Shown: positions 19,030 through 20,138 of the stretch, piece after piece | Layout: each line of letters opens with the position of its first letter | Position numbering within the stretch: position 1 is the first letter of the stretch | Source: Smittium culicis | Lineage: Eukaryota > Kickxellomycota > Harpellomycetes > Harpellales > Legeriomycetaceae | Direction of reading: 5' to 3' | Length of the DNA: 20,138 nt | Assembly: GCA_001970855.1 (NCBI GenBank) | Contig: LSSN01001483.1 | Span: forward strand, 1-20,138 | Position numbers and translations under genes: made by a program | Notes under the pieces: generated by a model | What the model was told of the DNA's origin: nothing | The model's input: the letters and a program-made list of their open reading frames with translations, nothing else | Database searches by the model: none

Positions 19030-20138
19030 ATGGTAACAAATTATTCTAGTTTAGTTTATTTTTGCTATCTTTTCTAAAAGTAATTATAGCAACTCCTATT
19101 AAACGCAAAATTTTATAAATTACGCTCAAACACTCTAACTTTATTTAATTTAACACATAAATCTATGTATTTAGGCTAGAAAAAATAAGAGGAGGGCATC
19201 TTCCGATGACTCTGATAATGAAATTACCTTTCCTCTCACTCCGGGCGGTGGTGTTTCATACGTATCAAGCCCGCCTGCATATAGATCCGGCGCCCTTCCA
19301 CCTTCTTCGCCTCCCCCTTTCTCCCCTTTCACCCCGCTATATCCCAGAATTGACAGTGACGATGATATGGATGACCTAATTGACGAGGCTCAAGAAGTTG
19401 CTATCGAGGAAGAAAATGACGAAGAAGAAGAGGGCGAAAGACTTGCTATGGAAGAAGAAGCTGATGGTGAAGATCTTTTTGGCTCTGACATGGAAAACGA
19501 TTACAAAGAAATAGGAGGACTTGATGATTATGAAGGTATCGATATTGATGATGAAAATGAATTTTCAACCTTAAATCCTGCAGAACGCGCAAAGATCGAA
19601 GCCCGTTTGCGTAGACGTGATCTTGAAGAGGGTCGACTGCTTAATAAATCAAGAATCCCTGCTGCCTTCTTGCAAGCAATGGATGAAGAAAACTGGGATG
19701 ATTCTGATTCTAACATACTTAAAAAACGCTCTCGCCGTCTTCTCGGAGAAAAAAATATACATGCTTCTATGCTCGACGGAACTTTTGATGTTGATGACGA
19801 GGAAAAGGCCCTAACCCTTGAGGATCTTAAAGATATTAAAGGTGATTCGGTAGGAACTTGGATTAACGAAGCAGGACCTAGACAAGCTATTGCCAGAGAA
19901 TTTAGACATTTTCTACTTTCATTTGTAAACGAAAACGGTATTTCAGTATATGGCGAAAGAATTAGAAAGCTTGGAGAAAGTAAGTTGAATTAAGCTATAT
20001 TTATTTACAATTTTTACTAAACTTATTTTGGATTTCTAATAATTCTCATCGTAGTTAACGGCGAAAGTCTTGAAATTGATTACCCAGATCTCGCAGTATC
20101 TAAGCCTCTTTTAGGATACTTTTTAGCAAATGCACCAA
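19030..20138 (+). CDS. MCM2: DNA replication licensing factor Mcm2, N-terminal part, truncated by window edge
   Basis: Exons seen are 19030-19032 (proposed, ATG only), 19175-19979 and 20055 to the edge, about 297 residues. The second exon has no ATG near its 5' end, but its frame is open to an acceptor TTTAG at 19171-19174. Upstream, ATG is followed at once by GTAACA, a plausible donor, giving MARKNKRRASSDDSD. The N-terminal tail has many Ser/Thr-Pro sites (for example SPPPFSPFTP) and acid-flanked serines suited to CDK and DDK phosphorylation. A very acidic region follows, then DDYEGIDIDD and NPAERAKIEARLRRRDLEEGR, matching the histone-binding and linker part of Mcm2. Then come LEDLKDIKG, VGTWINEAGPR and FRHFLLSFV, and after the intron LEIDYPDLAVSKPLLGYFLA, all aligned with the Mcm2 N-domain. 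Mcm2 is a subunit of the MCM2-7 helicase in the nucleus. The AAA+ core lies beyond the window. Confidence 0.92.

Noticed and set aside
4121..20138. Functional cluster for chromosome maintenance (SNF2/RING, shugoshin, Mcm2)
   Set aside because: The genes are separated by kilobases or by an unrelated TPR gene and have independent promoters; the theme is likely coincidence.

Overview
The window looks like nuclear DNA from an AT-rich, intron-bearing fungus. Its coding sequence is split by short GT-AG introns of about 54-142 nt, and intergenic DNA is strongly A+T rich. Gene content is plainly eukaryotic: Mcm2, shugoshin, RNF181, TTC36 and an HLTF/Rad5-Uls1-type SNF2 protein. A non-LTR retrotransposon remnant, the composition and the intron style suggest an early-diverging lineage such as Harpellales gut fungi, but that placement is inference and untested. 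No tRNA, rRNA or CRISPR was recognised.

Layout. 1-571 (minus): GC-richer non-LTR retrotransposon relic with the reverse transcriptase cut at its catalytic motif. 858-1192 (minus): candidate two-exon gene for a 60-residue single-pass membrane protein. 1343-2386 (minus): seven-exon RNF181-like RING E3 ligase of 194 residues, of which no single exon is a long ORF. 2387-4120: divergent intergenic region. 4121-8992 (plus): five-exon, 1501-residue SNF2/RING protein with SUMO-interacting-like motifs at both ends. 8993-15727: about 6.7 kb of very AT-rich DNA without an intact gene. It holds a decayed pogo/Tigger-type transposase (10698-12416, possibly inside an element of about 10336-13200) and a 384-bp imperfect palindrome with piggyBac-like ends (15108-15491). 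15728-16542 (plus): three-exon TTC36-like TPR protein, one intron of GC-AG type. 17196-18642 (plus): six-exon shugoshin, recognised by an N-terminal coiled coil and a classic C-terminal basic motif. 19030 to the right edge (plus): the 5' part of MCM2, whose start codon may be an exon of its own.

Several genes serve chromosome biology: the SNF2/RING protein in replication stress or SUMO-dependent turnover, shugoshin in cohesion protection, Mcm2 in replication licensing. They have separate intergenic regions and nothing shows co-regulation. The strongest unusual signals are the full-length palindromic TTAA-flanked element just upstream of the TTC36-like gene, the pogo/Tigger relic, the zinc-ligand replacement (His to Asp) in the RNF181-like RING, the GC-AG intron, and the ATG-only MCM2 exon.
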